From Cercophora sp. LCS_1 (lineage: Eukaryota > Ascomycota > Sordariomycetes > Sordariales > Lasiosphaeriaceae): a stretch of DNA of 64,000 nt. This document shows positions 31,675 through 43,542 of the stretch, one piece after another. The stretch is from the NCBI GenBank assembly GCA_036250225.1, contig JAPZLL010000065.1:1-64000 (forward strand). The letters run 5' to 3'. The notes beneath the pieces are model-generated. The model had not been told where the DNA came from. It saw nothing but the letters and a program-made list of their open reading frames with translations, and made no database searches. The translations under genes and the position numbers were made by a program. The first letter of the stretch is position 1, and every line of letters starts with the position of its first letter.

Positions 31675-32955
31675 TTACCCGACCCAAGGATACCTCCTGT
31701 CTTTGTCTCCCTTTTCGTTGATGACCAACCTGACCTCCGAAATCCCACAGTCTGATCCTTCGCGTTTGCGATCTGCCAACTCAATCTCCATGAGCTGTCT
31801 ATCCAATTCCCTGCCCATCTGTTCCTCCATCTCTAGCTGTGTTCGCGGGCGTTGCGATCTCATCCGAGATCCTTCGTCGTACATCTTACTCGCCCCGGTT
31901 CTGGCCCCCGTATGTCCGGTGAGATAGCTCGCCAAGAAGCCCGGCGCCAGCTTCTTGAACAGCGGTCGCATCGGCGGTATCGAAACACAAATGATGCCAA
32001 GGGCGCATTCGATGATGGTCCAGTTCAGAGGTGTCACGAGCGAGTCTACTCCAACAAGACCGGATTAGCCCCTGTCCCTTGTTGACTCCCTCGTCTGGCA
32101 GACTTACACGTAACATCAATACCTTGCACGTCCCTCAGCATGACAATCCTCACGATGCTGGCTGCAAATGCCCTGTCTCAAACGTCAGTCCCACCCGAAC
32201 CCTGAGTGTGCCCGGCAGCACAAGAGAACTTACACCGAAGAAACACCAAACAGGGCACAGATCGCGAGCCTTTGCCGCAACGGCAGTCTCAACGACCAGA
32301 AACACGGTAATGGCGCCACGACCAACACAAAGTCTGTCACAATGCTAACCGCCGCATTCGCATACAAAAAGTTGACAAAGGGGAAACACGTCGACTCCTC
32401 AATCGTAAAGTCCCACGCCGCTTCGACCGGCTTGCACTGAAAGATGGTGGCGAAAATGGCACTGATGCCGATGCCGACGCAGACGACGCCCGTGACGTAC
32501 AACACGCGCCGGAGCAAATCATGAGGGAAAATCCGGAGATAGCTCGTGATGATGCTCAACTTGGTGAAGGCCGTGCCCGCCGCATAAAACACGTGCGCCA
32601 CAAACATGAGCTGGACGCACTTCTTGACATTGTCCATGATGTTCTCCAGCGGCGGCTCGAGGTTCCACACATGTTGGCCGAGGCCATAGCGGGTTGCCGC
32701 GATCGAGGTCCCTGAAGAAACGATGATGAAGAGGGCCGCGAAGATGGCGAGGTAGTCATCGGCAAAGAAGCGGCCCGTCATGTGAGCGCGTGTAAAGGCG
32801 CGCAGTGAGACGACAACGGTCAGCAGGACGATGAAGGTGATGTTGACGGTCCATATTGTCGACTCGAGCGACGACCTGTCGTTGAAGTCGTATCGAGCCA
32901 GTTCCTCGGGCGGGGGCATCAGACCGACGGCGCCTCGTTTGGGGAGGGACGTCAT
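31675..32955 (-). CDS. Rhodopsin-like fungal integral membrane protein (second copy of the family)
   Basis: Exons 32955-32234, 32172-32108 and 32045-31675 (385 aa), with phases 2 and 1 fitting. Seven helices are seen, for example STIWTVNITFIVLLTVVVSLRAF, DDYLAIFAALFIIVSSG, LMFVAHVFYAAGTAFTKLSII, VLYVTGVVCVGIGISAIFATI, the NFLYANAAVSIVTDFVLVVAP helix, LAICALFGVSSVAFAASIVRI and NWTIIECALGIICVSIPP. LSIITSYLRIFP and the CKPVEAAWDF segment are usual for the family. The ~85-residue tail is charged. The upstream GTG-led frame extension is ignored because MTSLPKRG is the first ATG. It is only distantly similar to the protein at 21374-22666, so recent duplication is unlikely. Confidence 0.88.
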
Positions 32956-34194
32956 TTTGGGAGCATTGCTGGAGGATGTCTCCAAGCTCCAGCGATTTGC
33001 CAGTAACTGTGACACGGCGTCTCAACAAGTGATGCTACCCACAGTTGATGGGGATTGTTAAAGGTTGAAAAGGAAATGACCGGGTTTCTTCGACGAGGGG
33101 GAAACAGGATCCGACCGGCTGTTTAGGTAAGGTAGCTGACATGCCAGCTGCCGAGAGGAGCACTTTTGACATGCCCGCTTTGACAGCAGCCATGTGGCCG
33201 AAGGACTGAAGGAATTCCATGTGGCGCACCGCTCAACACAGAGGTCCCTTGGGAGGGCCTCAGCTCAGGGGGTTGCATTTGTGAGCCAGACGCCACAGAC
33301 ACGGCACGGCCAGAAAGTCGCTCAAGCGGCTGCGCCTATCATCTTACGCGGGACTGGTAACGCTCCGGATTGGCCGCCGACGCGTTGTGCGACGGGGCCC
33401 CAACCGAAGGGCTGTGCTCGGTACCGGGGTCCGCATCCCATCGGCCGATTGATTCCGCGCCGGTTCCCTGTGGTGTGACAAAAACAGCGCACCGTGCAGC
33501 TAAGCCCGCCTCTAAAAATGCGTCAAAATTACCGATCGAAGAAGCCATTGACACAGCATGACGGTACGGCTGCATGCCTGGGGGCGACGCGGTGTGTGGG
33601 AACATGAAACACCGTCAGCCCAACTAGCAGGGTGTGAGCAGGTGAGTGGCCATCGGGAGGGGATCCTAGGTATTGTACCTTACTCGATCCGATCTTGGGT
33701 TCAATGGCCTCTGCCGTCGACCAGTCCCGCTCATCGAACGTTACACCGAGTATCCCAGGCCGACGTTGAGTGGGAGTGGAAAGAACAGGAACTGTGCCAA
33801 ATCGATCGGCTGTTTGACATTGCGTTCCCTGCCGCCCAGACCATTCCAGAAGCTCAACTGACAGCGAAGAGTCCCGGTGTCTGCAGACGACAGGAAGCGA
33901 TGCTGGGTCGGCTCCTGACGTTGCATCCAAGTTTCAGCCGCTTGGATCGGGTTAATGAACTGAGATAACTCACCCAAACTGTTGACTCTCGGACAAGGAT
34001 ATCGCGACTTGTTTCGTCTTGGCTCCCAGCGTCCCTTGCTTCCCGTCTATCACCTATCGAGTCGAAGCGTCTTAACCGGCAACTCCCCAATGAGAGGTTG
34101 ATTTGACAGTACCCCGATCCGCACTGATACAATGGAAGCTCAAGGTTCATAGGTAGGTATTATCATTACTAACAACGCTTTTTCTTCCTCCCAT
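32956..34194. other. Intergenic, nothing recognised
   Basis: Overlapping plus and minus frames at 33529-33968 have no motif. No RNA gene or repeat seen. Confidence 0.3.
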
Positions 34195-35064
34195 TTACTC
34201 GGCCTTTTCGACATCGCCCGTGGCCTTGCCCGCAGGAACGATCTTCGACAAATCGCCCATGGGCAACCGGATAGGGAAATCAACACTCTCCATCAACCCA
34301 TCGACCATGGCCCACCAACTGCAGCAGCTGACCACAAAGCATGCGGCACCACCTCCGACCGTCAACCTCCTTGCCAGATCCATATCTCCCTGGGCGTGGA
34401 CCCAGTCCGCAGCAGCCAGCAGGGGAAAAGCAATGGTATAAGCGAGGAACAGCAGAACCAAGCACAGGTTCGTCCTCAACGAGCACGCAAAAAAGACAAA
34501 CGACAAGAGGCCGACAAAGAGGTAGAAGAAAGCAAAGCTGTTGTAAAACGCAGCGCCGAGAACGCCCGTGGATCCCTCATAGGGCACCTCAGCCCCGAAT
34601 CCCGGGGCGAGGGTCGCTCCGAGTGCAAGGAAGAAACCACCTGTTGGAGACGATTAGCTGGATGCAGATGATCAAGTAGTTACGACGGGACAGTACCGTA
34701 GGCGCAGTAGACGACAAAGGCAAAGGTGTGTGCCAGAAAGAATTCGAGAAGTCCCCCGAGGAATAGAAGCAGGCCTCCGCAGAAGAAGTGGGCGCCGTTG
34801 TTTGCGTAACCCGACGAGTCGGAGCCGCGCCAGCCCATGAGCTGGCAGGACAAGGGGTGAGGGTGATGACGAGACCAGCGAGGGCCCTACGCGATGTCAG
34901 CGGGCGATGTTGGCGCGTCACCGGGGAAGGAAAAGGGGAACATACAGTGGTGCTGGGTTGCCCCAGTTCTTCTTGGTAGGCTTCGCGGCGCGGGCCTGCG
35001 CCATGATTGCTTCAGCCATGGCGTGGGCTTTGGCCCAGCTCTCGGATTCGGAGTCGTAGCCCAT
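34195..35064 (-). pseudogene. GPR1/FUN34/YaaH (acetate transporter family) gene with one frameshift
   Basis: Exons 35064-34946, 34886-34697 and 34640-34195. The N-terminus is KPTKKNWGNPAPLALAGLVITLTP. The frame should go on as LSCQLMGWRGSDSSGYANNGA, but one base is missing in the G-run at 34854-34857 (plus strand), so the exon changes frame there. Adding one base makes the exon 2/3 phase exactly right. The rest is intact: GGLLLFLGGLLEFFLAHTFAFVVYCAYGGFFLALGATLAPGF..YNSFAFFYLFVGLLSF, six helices in all. The family imports acetate/small carboxylates or exports ammonium at the plasma membrane. The canonical NPAPLGL motif reads NPAPLAL. A homopolymer sequencing error is as likely as a true mutation. 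Confidence 0.8.
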
Positions 35065-35959
35065 GTTGCCGCATTAGGAAGAGTTTCTGGGAAGGGGAGC
35101 GCGTGTGAAAAGGAGTGTGGGTGGCAGAGAAGGACTCGATCAGAGGTGGCGACGACGAACGAGGAACGGGAGATGAAACGAGTGGGAGCTGAGGCATATA
35201 TGTAAACACCATCTCAGGGCGAGCGGTCAACGGTCGACGGCGAAGATGCGAAGACCGAGTCCACTGCGAGGAATTGTGTTGTGGGTCAATACCGGCTGGA
35301 ATCGGGTTGTAGGGGAGCATGCAGCAGGGACTGGCATGGTATACACGTTTGCACGCTGTGGATATTCGCAAGTCAACAATCAACATCGAGAAGCGTGTGT
35401 CTCGCCATCGCGATGCTTGGGCGCGACGAGACGTGTTGAGTCGTTGCAAGACACCAAAGAAGCAGCCGCCGCCATCCTGCCCTCTCGGCCAAGGACGCCT
35501 CGGTATCCTGCGCCTGCTTGGCATGTCCAGTTCGAACGGCTTGTCGACTTGGCGATGTTGTCATGGAACCATGACTGGGCAGGCTTAAGTGGGGCCATTG
35601 ATAATACCACGATAGAAGAGAGGTCTGCTGGTCGTTGGTGAGTAAGATCAACTTGCCGCTCTCCAGCAATTGTTAATAAGGTTAAACGTCACGACAAGAC
35701 TAGCTCTTGGCTTTGACTTCCTTTCTCAACGCCAAACCAAAACCCTCCAGATCTTTTCTCGAAACTTAGGCTCTAACACAAGTGATCGCCACAATTCTTG
35801 GCCACCGCGTGCAGCCCACTGGAGTCCCGACTCATCCCGCACCATCGATTTTCCTGCTCCACGGACTTGACTCATGCAGCCGCCTTCTCCTCTCCCCTGA
35901 GGAGTCATTTAACTTTTGGTGGACCCTCAATGCTTGGATGAGGTTAAACGGTTGTGTTC
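35065..35959. other. Intergenic, nothing recognised
   Basis: Contains an ATATATG stretch near 35197, about 135 bases before the transporter start, which may serve as its TATA element. Other frames are short. Confidence 0.3.
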
Positions 35960-36664
35960 TTAAAGGTACCCCCACCCTCTGCCCCCGGGTTCATCCATGT
36001 GCTGGTAGGGGTTGAACACCTCGCGTGGCCGAACATGGCCAACTCCGATGTTCCCCGCCATATTCGCATATTTCCAGCCAAGGGGTTCCGCCCGATTGCG
36101 GCTCTTTTTGATCGATGCTTCCTCGGCCCGATCCGGGGAAGTGGATCTCATCAAGTCCCCGAACCCGGGTCCGAACCAGAGCATGCAAGACGATCGGAAA
36201 GAGTCGGAGAATAGCAAATGCCTTTGAATGCTGCTTGCCTGGTCTCTCTGTTCGAACATTTGTCTATGCGTGCTGAGCTGGGATGGCATGTCTTTGAAAT
36301 ACTTCCAAATCGGGTCTTGACTGATGGAAGAAACCCTTCCCCTTGGTTGGTCTAGTCCTAACCATTCTCGAAGTCCCGTATCACAAAATACTCTGTGTAC
36401 TGTTGTAGAAGCGCCTTCCATGCTGACACGGAGGGCCGACAGCGGCTGAGGAAGGTAGGTATCTAGGCCTAGTTGCTATCTCAAGTCACTCGGTACCGGC
36501 CTCACCCCGGACTTCCCCTCTTCCGCAAGACCATGGACAAGGCTTAGCTGTGTGTACTCTCTAACTAAATCCCGAAGCTGAACTGCCGAGCTGCGGATAC
36601 TGCCGCCGTATAGAGTTCTATCTAGTTTCAGCTGCAGGAAACTTTCGGGAATCAACCACGGCAT
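35960..36664 (-). CDS. Hypothetical protein, probably two exons
   Basis: Two ATG-started minus-strand frames look mildly coding. The first is 36664-36476 (MPWLIPESFLQLKLDRTLYG..., a short amphipathic start). The second is 36421-35960 (153 codons, REWLGLDQPRGR..., IWKYFKDMPSQLSTHRQMFEQRDQ). A GTGAGG donor near 36505 and a CAG acceptor at about 36424 could join them, but the phase does not fit simply, so the second may be a separate gene starting at 36421. No domain recognised. Confidence 0.25.
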
Positions 36665-36967
36665 CCTCGTGCCGACTCGCTTGTTGAGCCCTATCAGATG
36701 ACAACCGCATTTCCCCTGATCAAGCCCGAAAAGATTCGCCAGAGGCCGTACTTTGCAATTGTCAGCGAAAGGTCAAGCCCCAAACACCACAGAATGACAT
36801 TTGACCAAGAAGCAGCCAATGCGATTATGTACTTCTTCGGTGAATGTAGATACAAGTCTTGTCTGATCTCCGATTTGAATCACTAAATGCCAAATGCCAA
36901 GTTAAACATTACCGCCCGCTTTCTCCTGTACTCCCCCATCCACCCTGCCACTTCCCCTCCACCCCAA
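36665..36967. other. Short intergenic gap
   Basis: A plus-strand frame of 62 codons at 36698 has no motif. Nothing else seen. Confidence 0.3.
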
Positions 36968-37506
36968 TCAGCAGTAGTACTCGTGTTCACACGGCTCGTC
37001 GGGCACCAAGGTCACCGTCACCACCTCAACCTCGGTCGTCCTCGTGGGCCGTGGCTGCAGGTACGTTATCTGTGTTGAGATGACGGTTGGGAACGGCCCA
37101 TCGACGGTGAAAATGGTCGTGAGCGTCCTGATCTCGGCGACGCTTGATGCCCCAGCAGGCGGTGGGTTGTTGCCAGCAACCGGCACACATTGGGAGTACC
37201 AAACACTATGAATCGTCAACAGTCCGTTGGGCGACAAGACAAGTGCCAAAACATACTTGTTATCCGTGTTCCTACAATATGCCCCCGTGGGACACGCCGT
37301 CGGACCAGTCCATTGTTGGCCACCACCTATTGCCGTTAACACTGCTCCCCTACATGCCACCATGAAATGGAAGAGAACTCACACTGTCCATACAGCGACT
37401 GCGTTCCGGTAGGATTCGGCCTCGCGCTGGACACAGTTGTTGGGCGACCTCTTTGCGCAACAACACTGCCCGCGAGGAGCGAAACAAGGAACAATGGCTT
37501 GACCAT
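36968..37506 (-). CDS. Small secreted protein with an N-terminal CBM1 cellulose-binding module
   Basis: Exons 37506-37383, 37326-37257 and 37205-36968 (143 aa). Signal peptide 1-18 (FLVSLLAGSVVAQ), then a short Ser/Thr/Pro linker. A complete CBM1 lies at about 39-74: YGQCGGQQWTGPT, CPTGAYC, VWYSQCVPV, with four Cys and the binding aromatics Trp47, Trp67 and Tyr68. Both introns fall inside the CBM1, and the module is perfect only after splicing, which confirms the model. The C-terminal 65 residues are Thr/Val-rich (TLTTIFTVDGPFPTVISTQITYL), with a last Cys pair. There is no catalytic domain. It probably binds cellulose or chitin-like walls outside the cell. Confidence 0.88.
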
Positions 37507-39204
37507 ATCTGCGGTATCGAATTGAGACGTGATATCACGAACGGCTGTCGAGAGGAGAAACAAAAAAAAAAAACCTGGGAGAAGATGGGGATCAGCCAGA
37601 ATATTTAACAAGTTCCTCATTCATGCTTCCTCATTTCACCCGGCGCGCCGTCATCACCGCAGGCCAAGCTGTCGGACAGGCATTCCAATATCCAGGTCCC
37701 AGGTTTTTCAATCTTTCCCATATTAATTCCCGGCCCATGGATGACTTGCTCGACCCGTACGGGCTAGCCTGACTGGTGAGGCAAGGGGGCGTGGGTCACA
37801 TAGGGCGGCGATATGGGCCGGACACCTCCACACGGGACGTGGTACCTGGCAGATAAGCTCTCGTCCCTCACGGGCATTGCCCAGCACGAAGCAAGACCAG
37901 ACCAGTCCCGGGGCCGAGCGGGCCATCGGGCGTCATCTACACGCCAAGAAGAAAATGAAAGGTCCAGAAGGGACCGACTGCATCCCTCCACGTCTGCCGG
38001 TGGCGGTTGACTCCGGGCCAGGCGAGGTCGATTCGAGGGGCGCGAGATCCAGATGCGCCGTGCTGGCTGCATGTTTATCTTGGTGTTGATTAAATTCGCG
38101 GAACGAGGGGATGCATTGGGAACTAGCCACACCCAAAAATCTCAACACCGTTCGCTTGCCACCTCCCAACCACTCGCACTCCCAGACCGCCGTTCCACTG
38201 CGTCGGATGTTTTTTGTCCATCCCATATCACACTGAGCCCCTGTCCCTGACTCCCAGTCACCCCTCCCGCTCCCTTTTCCACTGACCATGCCAAGACAAG
38301 GTCCATTTGATCCAAGATCCGGGACGCTCCCACCCCGTTCCCGACGAATAGACAAGCAGCGAGCCCTCTTTACCCACGATCAGCCGCTGCTATTTTTGAG
38401 GACTACCCACCCGCCAAGCCCGAGCCGTAAAACCGATGGGGGAGGTCCGACTTTTGTTCTCTTACCAAACAGAACCGTTTCGTTTCCCGCTCTCCTGGAT
38501 AAAATGGAGAGGATGGAGCTGCGTTCCGGAACGGCGGGTAAAGTGGTGCCGCCCGCTGCAAGCTGCCAGCGGGATGGCCGTGTTAAGCTCATCTTATACC
38601 TCACGTTTGGGGTCTTATGCGCCCCTGAGAAGGCAGTTGCCAGAGGGATAGAGCAGCAGAAGGGGAGATGCGGGAAGGATCCCAATGAGGTTGCAGTCGA
38701 ACAAGATGCCGCTGCAGGCTGGCAGGCCGGCGACGGAGCTCCGATCTTGGTGGAATGTACCCGGTCGATGCGCTGCATGTGTACGATCTGGTGGCAGTGT
38801 GACCTGGCGTGGGATAAACACTTCGCTGGGAAGTGAGAACTCGTTCCCACGAACAGGGGAACAGAACCAATTACCGAGGAGGAGCCCTCCTCGCCTCTGC
38901 AGTGTGGGCTTGTTGCCCAGTCCCAAGATCTATTCTTGTCGCGAGAGTGGACCCTGATGTTTGTGAATCCCGTCTAGATACTGGCACTCAATTCCTAGGA
39001 GAGTCAAGACCGCCACTTGCCTCGCTTCACATGATGGGCGGATGAAACCCTGACCATGGAGTGTGGACCTATGGACGTGGCAGCCGGGGACTTGTACAGG
39101 AAAGAAACGGAGCATCATGGCTTGTAATTGCGTCTCGAAAGTGATTTTCATTTTCTGGCCCGGAATCTGTCGCGAGCTACCGGATTTTGAGCTCATGGAG
39201 TACG
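37507..39204. other. Intergenic, nothing recognised
   Basis: A plus frame 38288-38836 (182 codons) and antisense frames overlap here, but none has a motif or signal peptide. Not called. Confidence 0.3.
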
Positions 39205-40614
39205 TCACGCGCCATTACTGTGGTCCTCGACCTCGCAGAACGCCTTGAACGTGGTAAATTCGTCGTCCTGTCCCCCCTCAGACTCCAATACGCACTCGGC
39301 TGTTGCACCAACAAAGAAGACGTAGCCCTCCTTGATCTCTTGGACCGTGGGACCAACCGAGATCTTGCCCTTGCCACTGGTGCAAATGATGATGCTTGGC
39401 CCGTCGAGCGGGTCAAACATCGCCTTTGACCCGTCGCCTCGCAACACCGTCCGGACCACGCTGAACTCGTCGATTGGGGGGTCATACAGCGTCGAGGCGG
39501 ACCCGGAACTGTATGCTGCGCGGTTGAGTGTGACATAGGGGTAGTCGGTGGGATGCATCTTCTGCTCGTCAATCGGGGCATAGTTGTAGGTAAGCATGTT
39601 CACCAGCGTGTCGACGTCCTTGAACTTGGGCGTCAGACCGGCCCGTACCACGTTGTCACTGCTTGCCATGCACTCGACGATCTCGCCACTGACATAGGCG
39701 TGGATGTCGTCGGCTCGGAGAAAGAGCGCTTCGCCAGGCTTGAGTGTGACAAAGTTGAGGAAGAAGAGGACGAATAGGCCATAGTCCGCACCGAACTGGC
39801 CGTGGAGGCGGATCACCAACTCAGCAAGAACTGACCCGGACGTTGCGCTGACGCCGCCGCCCGCAAAGTCGGCGCCGGCTGTGACGGCAGACTCGATAAG
39901 CGTCCTGGTTGCGGCCTTCATCTCCTCTTCCGAGGAGGACATGACCGCAGCAAATGCTTTTTGTAGCACCTTTTTGTTCTTGGCAACCTCCTCTTCCGAG
40001 CCCGTCTCCTCGGCGCCCGTGACGGTGCTCACGAACTCTTCGGCTGTGGCCTCGCCAATCAGTTGGCGGAGAGCGGGGATGGTGCTCAGGAAGTGGGCAA
40101 TCTCCCCCAGAGGGCGGAAGCCACACAGACCCTCGAAATCGGTGATGGCAATCGCCATCTCGGGCTTGTGGTTATCATCAGGATAGTTTTTGGGATCCCG
40201 TGCGTGCAGCTGCTCGGCAAGCTTCTTGTTGGGATGGGCCTGAATCGACAGGGCTTTGTTGATCGAGAGGACCTTGAGGAGGAATGGGAGCTTCTTGCCG
40301 TAGCGAGCGGCGACTGAGGGTGCAAGGAGAGCGTGGTTGTCTTGGACAAGGTCGAGCAGGGTGCGGCCGGTCGTCAGGTCTTTGGAGGGGTTGGAGGGGT
40401 GGGTACCCATCCAGAGCTACAGCGACGTCGTCAGCGGGTCATCGACGGGTGCGCGGCCGTGATGTCTTGCCTCAGCATAGGGTCGGTCGTCTTGGATGGA
40501 AAAGTCATCCGACGCGGTCGCAGCAGCAAATCTCGCAGCTGCTGAGGTCTGGCCCTTCTTGCCCCAGTCGTAGGAATTGACCCCACATTGGAGTCTGATC
40601 AACGGGACCTGCAT
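39205..40614 (-). CDS. Mannose-6-phosphate isomerase (type I)
   Basis: Exons 40614-40471 and 40416-39205 (451 aa). The join PYAE|LWMGTHPS is phase 0 and needs a GC donor (GAG|GCAAGA). The enzyme interconverts fructose-6-P and mannose-6-P in the cytosol, feeding GDP-mannose for glycoproteins and cell wall. Motifs: CGVNSYDWGKKG at the start; the zinc-binding parts SIQAHPNKKLAE and NHKPEMAIA; the active-site region DDIHAYVSGEIVECMASSDNVVRAGLTPK (split here only by position), with the conserved Arg; and EFSVVRTVL later. Length is normal for fungi. It looks fully intact. Confidence 0.95.
40417..40470 (-). other. GC-AG intron in the phosphomannose isomerase gene
   Basis: A 54-base intron starting GCAAGA and ending TGTAG, with a CTGAC branch site 12-17 bases before the end. 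No GT donor in the right phase keeps the conserved PYAELWMGTHP sequence. Confidence 0.75.
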
Positions 40615-41324
40615 TTTGTGATTCTCGGGTGTCGTTCGGTAAGAGGGTCTCTCGTGCCGTCTTTCGCCCGTATTTGGCGCCAATCCGTGCAACTTCAGAT
40701 GGTTAGAGCTTGTTGAGGTGTTGTTGCAGCCTCATGTCGACGCCCCTCCTTTTACGTCACCGGAGCTGCCCAAGTGGGATGTTGCGGTCAAGCTCAGCTG
40801 CAGGGCGGGAGCAGGGGTGTGAGTTGGGCACACTGTGATACCGCTTGTGTGCGGAGCCGAAGCGCACTGTGCCCTCCTGCGTCCCCTGTTGTCCCGCGGG
40901 GTGGGCAGCTGACCGCCCAATTCTGCCAATCTGTCGCGTCGCAACAACATCGATAGTATCCCGGTGATCAACCCATTCGGACTTGTCCAATTGGTTGTTT
41001 TGTGGGGACGCGATTGAAATGACACAGGGGACCGCCAGCTTCGAGGCCCTACCGTCTGTATCGCAGATGTCATCACGTCGGCAATAGCCGTCTCGGTACG
41101 TTGCGCCGGCAATGGCTCTTTTAGTTCTGTCCGTGCTGGTGTCTTTGTCTCGCACAACCGTCAAGGTTTGACTGACGACTTCTAGACCAGGACTACCAAC
41201 GCCGACACTGGTGCGGTCGGCCTTCGAAAGCCAGGCCTGGCGGGCGCGACCGGCGATCGACACTCTCGAAACACGCACACGATAGCATCACTGCTTCAAT
41301 CCACAAACACCCCCGTCCCTCGCC
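40615..41324. other. Divergent promoter region of phosphomannose isomerase and SGF29
   Basis: The two genes point away from each other across about 710 bases. Antisense-type frames are present but have no motif. Confidence 0.4.
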
Positions 41325-42449
41325 ATGTCGGCGCGTAACCGGAATGCCCGCGGGCCCAACCGCAACAGCGGGAGCAACCAGGGTGAGGAGGCTCACCTTT
41401 GGAACCAGATCAAGGACGACATCCGCACCCTTGTCGAAGGGGTCAACAGCAGCAATGACGCGCTGCGCACCATTGTCGCCCAGGACAACTACATCTCGAA
41501 GAACAAGGACGATGTCAACATGGCGACCGAGGAGCAGAAACTCGACAGCTTGCTGCGAAGCGGCGTTAAGGGCGCCGACCACACCAAACAGCAGATCGAC
41601 GCTCTTGTGGAACATATCACTGTCCTTCGGGCTCTCGTTAAGGTTAGAGAAGATCAGGAGATCCAGACGGCCGGTACTACCGGCTTATCCGGCCGGGAGC
41701 GACCAGGGCCCTTCTCCGGTCCCCCTAGGTCATCATCAGTGCGCAAAGAGCGTGAGAAGGAAAAACAACGCGAGAGCTTGCGCGAGAAAGAGCTCCAGAG
41801 CGAGAAGGAGCGCGACCCGGGCAATATCTACGACTTTGACGGAGCCGGCGACTCGCCCGTACCGTCTCCAATTGGCAGCCACACGCGCAAGCTCGGTGGG
41901 AGCGCCACTGCTGGCAGCGATCGTTCGGGGAACCGGGATAGCCTCCCGCCGCGGGGCGACCGCGACACCCCCGTCAAGGCTGATAGTGTCCCCCCGGAAT
42001 CGCAGGGCGCCGGGTCTGCAACTGCGGCCCAGAGAGCCAAAAACACTTACTCCAAGGGTCAAGATGTCGTCTTCAGGCCCAAGGTAGCAAACACCAACGA
42101 GAGCGCGGAGTGGATGATGGGGCGTGTCGTACAGGTCGTTGGCGAGGGCAAACACAGACGCTACAAGGTCCAGGACGCAGACCCAGATCTGCCGCCAGAC
42201 CAGCGAGTCGAGTACCGCATGAGCTCCAGTAGCATGATTCTCATCCCAGGGGCTGGAGCTGATTTGCCCGACCTGGAGAAGGGCAAGACGGTCTTGGCTC
42301 TGTATCCGGACAGCACTACATTCTACAAGGCGGAGGTGATCGGAAAGGATGGGTCGACAGGCAAGGTCAGCCTGCGGTTTGAAGGCGAGGAGAATAGTGG
42401 TACCCTACAGCTGGTTGAACGACGCTATGTAGTTGAGTACAGGAGTTGA
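41325..42449 (+). CDS. SGF29: SAGA complex subunit SGF29 (tandem Tudor)
   Basis: An intronless 374-aa ORF with a good start (CGCCATGTCG). The N-terminal half has helical/coiled-coil parts (LWNQIKDDIRTLVEGVN...). A charged low-complexity linker (KEREKEKQRESLREKELQSEKERD) follows. The C-terminal ~135 residues form the SGF29 tandem Tudor domain: KGQDVVFRPKVANTNESAEWMMGRVVQVVG, YKVQDADPD, MILIP, GKTVLALYPDSTTFYKAEVIG and the final RRYVVEY. In yeast and man this domain reads H3K4me2/3 and recruits the SAGA acetylation module. The aromatic cage residues (the YKVQDAD and ALYPDST..FYKA parts) are conserved. Confidence 0.93.
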   Translation: MSARNRNARGPNRNSGSNQGEEAHLWNQIKDDIRTLVEGVNSSNDALRTIVAQDNYISKNKDDVNMATEEQKLDSLLRSGVKGADHTKQQIDALVEHITVLRALVKVREDQEIQTAGTTGLSGRERPGPFSGPPRSSSVRKEREKEKQRESLREKELQSEKERDPGNIYDFDGAGDSPVPSPIGSHTRKLGGSATAGSDRSGNRDSLPPRGDRDTPVKADSVPPESQGAGSATAAQRAKNTYSKGQDVVFRPKVANTNESAEWMMGRVVQVVGEGKHRRYKVQDADPDLPPDQRVEYRMSSSSMILIPGAGADLPDLEKGKTVLALYPDSTTFYKAEVIGKDGSTGKVSLRFEGEENSGTLQLVERRYVVEYRS

Positions 42450-43542
42450 GGGATAGCTTGGAGCGGTGCCTTGGATTGGAATCTATTCCCTGCCAGCCAG
42501 TTCCGCGGTGGCGGGATCGAAGCTCGGCCGTTGAGGGACTACGGGACTCGTGCGGGATGCGGCCCACCAGCATGGCCTGGGCAGCCCAATTTCGGGTCAG
42601 GGCAGATCGGGATCGGCAGGAAATTTGGTAACGCCGCGTTTGTTTTGGTTAGCCGGATAACCCGATCTCGCATTGAATCATCACTTAGCTGCCACTAGGT
42701 AACTTTGTGTTTGTCTCTGGAGTCTGGACAAGTGTTGATGAAAGTGACATCGAAGTCTTTAGCAACCGCCTCTCGTGCGCCCGTGCATGGTGACAGGGGA
42801 AGCTGGAGCCGAGCGCACGGTCCATATGTCACTCATCTCCGCCTTTTGATTGGCCCAGACAGTCAGGGGTTTGCAGGACTGAGCGGGCCGCGCTTCTGAT
42901 GAGCTCCTGAATCTTCGCACGAGCTTTGACGTTTCGCACACGCTGTTGACCATCCGATCCTCCGTTCCATCCGAAATTTATTCTGAGAGAATATCAAGGG
43001 ATTGAAGGCTGTAAACCCGCCCATTCAAAGCCCTGCAGAAGCTAGAAAGCGACGAAATCTCGACGCGTCTTCCACTGTTTTGTTAGCGACGCGCCCAGAC
43101 CAGATCCGCGGCATCGGTTGGCTCGTTCTGGCAAGGTAAATGTTTCTCCACAGTTTGCCTCCCTAGGCACTCTCTCGCCCCTAATTGGGGGTCTGCCGCT
43201 CGTCCAACTCCCGTCCCTCCACCGGCGCTTGGCTGACAAGTTTGTTTTCTTGTGATAGCGTCCTTCTGCGACGTCGGCGCCCTGTACCCAAGCATCCGTT
43301 TCTCACCTGCGAGAGCTAAATCAGCGAACATTCCACTGACCAGGCCACGTCTCCTTCCGTTTCTCGGTTCCTCTTCGTGATCCCCCCGATTTGCGCCTTG
43401 CCGCCTGTCTGATTCCATCGCACTCCCGAATCTCGCGCCCAACATCGACTTGCAGATCAGCAAGCCAATCGATTCCTGGTACTGGCCGCCTTCCCATTAT
43501 AAGAACAAGGCGGTCCGCAAGGACGGGAAAACACCGGGCAAG
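42450..43542. other. Promoter and 5' leader of the Arf gene
   Basis: The frame is open in front of the Arf ATG back to 43450, but family conservation puts the start at MGN. A plus-strand leader with C/T-rich stretches precedes it. Nothing else recognised. Confidence 0.4.

Noticed and set aside
38288..38836. A 182-codon plus-strand ORF with a true ATG
   Set aside because: No signal peptide, domain or conserved block. The opposite strand is open over the same stretch.
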